Shown here piece by piece: positions 12,974-13,253 of a DNA stretch of 13,253 nucleotides. The notes under the pieces were generated by a model that was not told the origin of the DNA, did not search any database, and saw only the letters and a program-made list of their open reading frames with translations. The translations under genes and the position numbers were made by a program. The stretch's first letter is position 1. Each line of letters begins with the position of its first letter. The DNA comes from an uncultured Clostridia bacterium (GTDB taxonomy: Bacteria; Bacillota; Clostridia; TANB77; CAG-508), in contig CANRFS010000026.1 in assembly GCA_947629965.1 (NCBI GenBank), positions 1-13,253 of the forward strand, in the 5' to 3' direction.

Positions 12974-13253
12974 TTATCCAAATTTCTTGGTTTTTAATAT
13001 TATTTTTTCTAGTAGGACTACTGCTTCATACATAATTGCTGCAACTAATGAAAGTATTACAACGCTTGCCATAACTAAGTCTAGTTGGAATACTTGCCCT
13101 CCATATACTATTAAATATCCGAAGCCCTGCTTTTGATACTAAAAATTCTCCTGATATTACTCCAACTAGTGAAAGTCCTATATTTACTTTTAGTGAATTT
13201 ATAAATGTAGAAATATTTGCAGGTATAACAATTTTTGTAAGTATTTGAAATTT
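12974..13253 (-). CDS. ABC transporter permease (SsuC/TauC type), C-terminal part, two frames joined by a +1 shift
   Basis: The visible 92 residues are the C-terminal third of a binding-protein-dependent inner-membrane permease. IPANISTFINSLKVNIGLSL leads into GVISGEF, the loop that normally contacts the ATPase. After the +1 shift at 13121, GLGYLIVYGGQVFQ is the standard family sequence, followed by a last hydrophobic helix (about 60-80) and a basic tail (LKTKKFG). The start is beyond the right edge. It should work with the binding protein encoded just downstream; the ATPase gene is not in view. Without the shift the reading frame loses all similarity and ends later at an unrelated TGA. Confidence 0.85.
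13118..13124 (-). other. Putative +1 frameshift site in the permease gene (CTT CGG A)
   Basis: The zero frame reads GCA GGG CTT CGG ATA TTT. Skipping the C at 13121 gives CTT GGA TAT TTA (L-G-Y-L), the highly conserved GLGYL of this permease family. Confidence 0.7.

Noticed and set aside
8884..13124. Simple reassignment of CGG to another amino acid (Trp or Gln, as in some low-GC Firmicutes)
   Set aside because: Reading CGG as any single triplet codon leaves the frame wrong at all three sites; only a +1 shift or a four-base codon restores the proteins.

Overview
The window looks like a piece of a very AT-rich Firmicutes chromosome, most likely an anaerobic, uncultured gut-type member of the Clostridia. 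The reasons are the low GC content, strong AGGAG-type ribosome binding sites, TTG/GTG starts, TTGAAA/TATAAT promoters with 17-base spacers, a clostridial gene repertoire (AddB, OGG-type glycosylase, rubredoxin, D-lactate dehydrogenase) and AGA as the main arginine codon. No rRNA, tRNA, CRISPR array or transposase gene is seen.

Layout. Left edge: a partial PurD-like ATP-grasp gene (minus) diverges from two plus-strand genes. The first is a YgjP-like protein that has lost its metal ligands; the second is an orphan HEXXH metalloprotein. A large, deeply paired inverted-repeat element (2539-2720) follows. A six-gene minus-strand cluster fills 2712-10044, read right to left: OGG-type 8-oxoguanine glycosylase, AddB, CoaD, a six-helix membrane protein, a CoaE-PgeF fusion, and a family 4 uracil-DNA glycosylase. 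It mixes DNA repair with the last two steps of CoA synthesis. A tiny 44-residue rubredoxin reads on the plus strand from its own promoter. Then come D-lactate dehydrogenase, a small unknown gene, and an ABC uptake system (substrate-binding protein and permease, the latter cut by the window edge), all on the minus strand.

Main observation. Three otherwise intact, conserved genes (addB, the substrate-binding protein and the permease) each break at exactly one place, and each needs the same +1 shift. In all three the zero-frame mRNA reads N-N-U CGG A, and skipping the C of CGG restores a conserved glycine (GGA). By eye, none of the other roughly 4,000 codons of the recognisable genes is an in-frame CGG; the only other candidate lies in a doubtful N-terminal extension of the small gene at 11466. 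This suggests that CGG is an unassigned or starved codon in this organism and serves as a +1 frameshift (or quadruplet-decoding) signal. A systematic sequence error or coincident mutations are the alternatives. Several long, nearly perfect palindromes and a descending poly-A ladder occupy the intergenic spaces.
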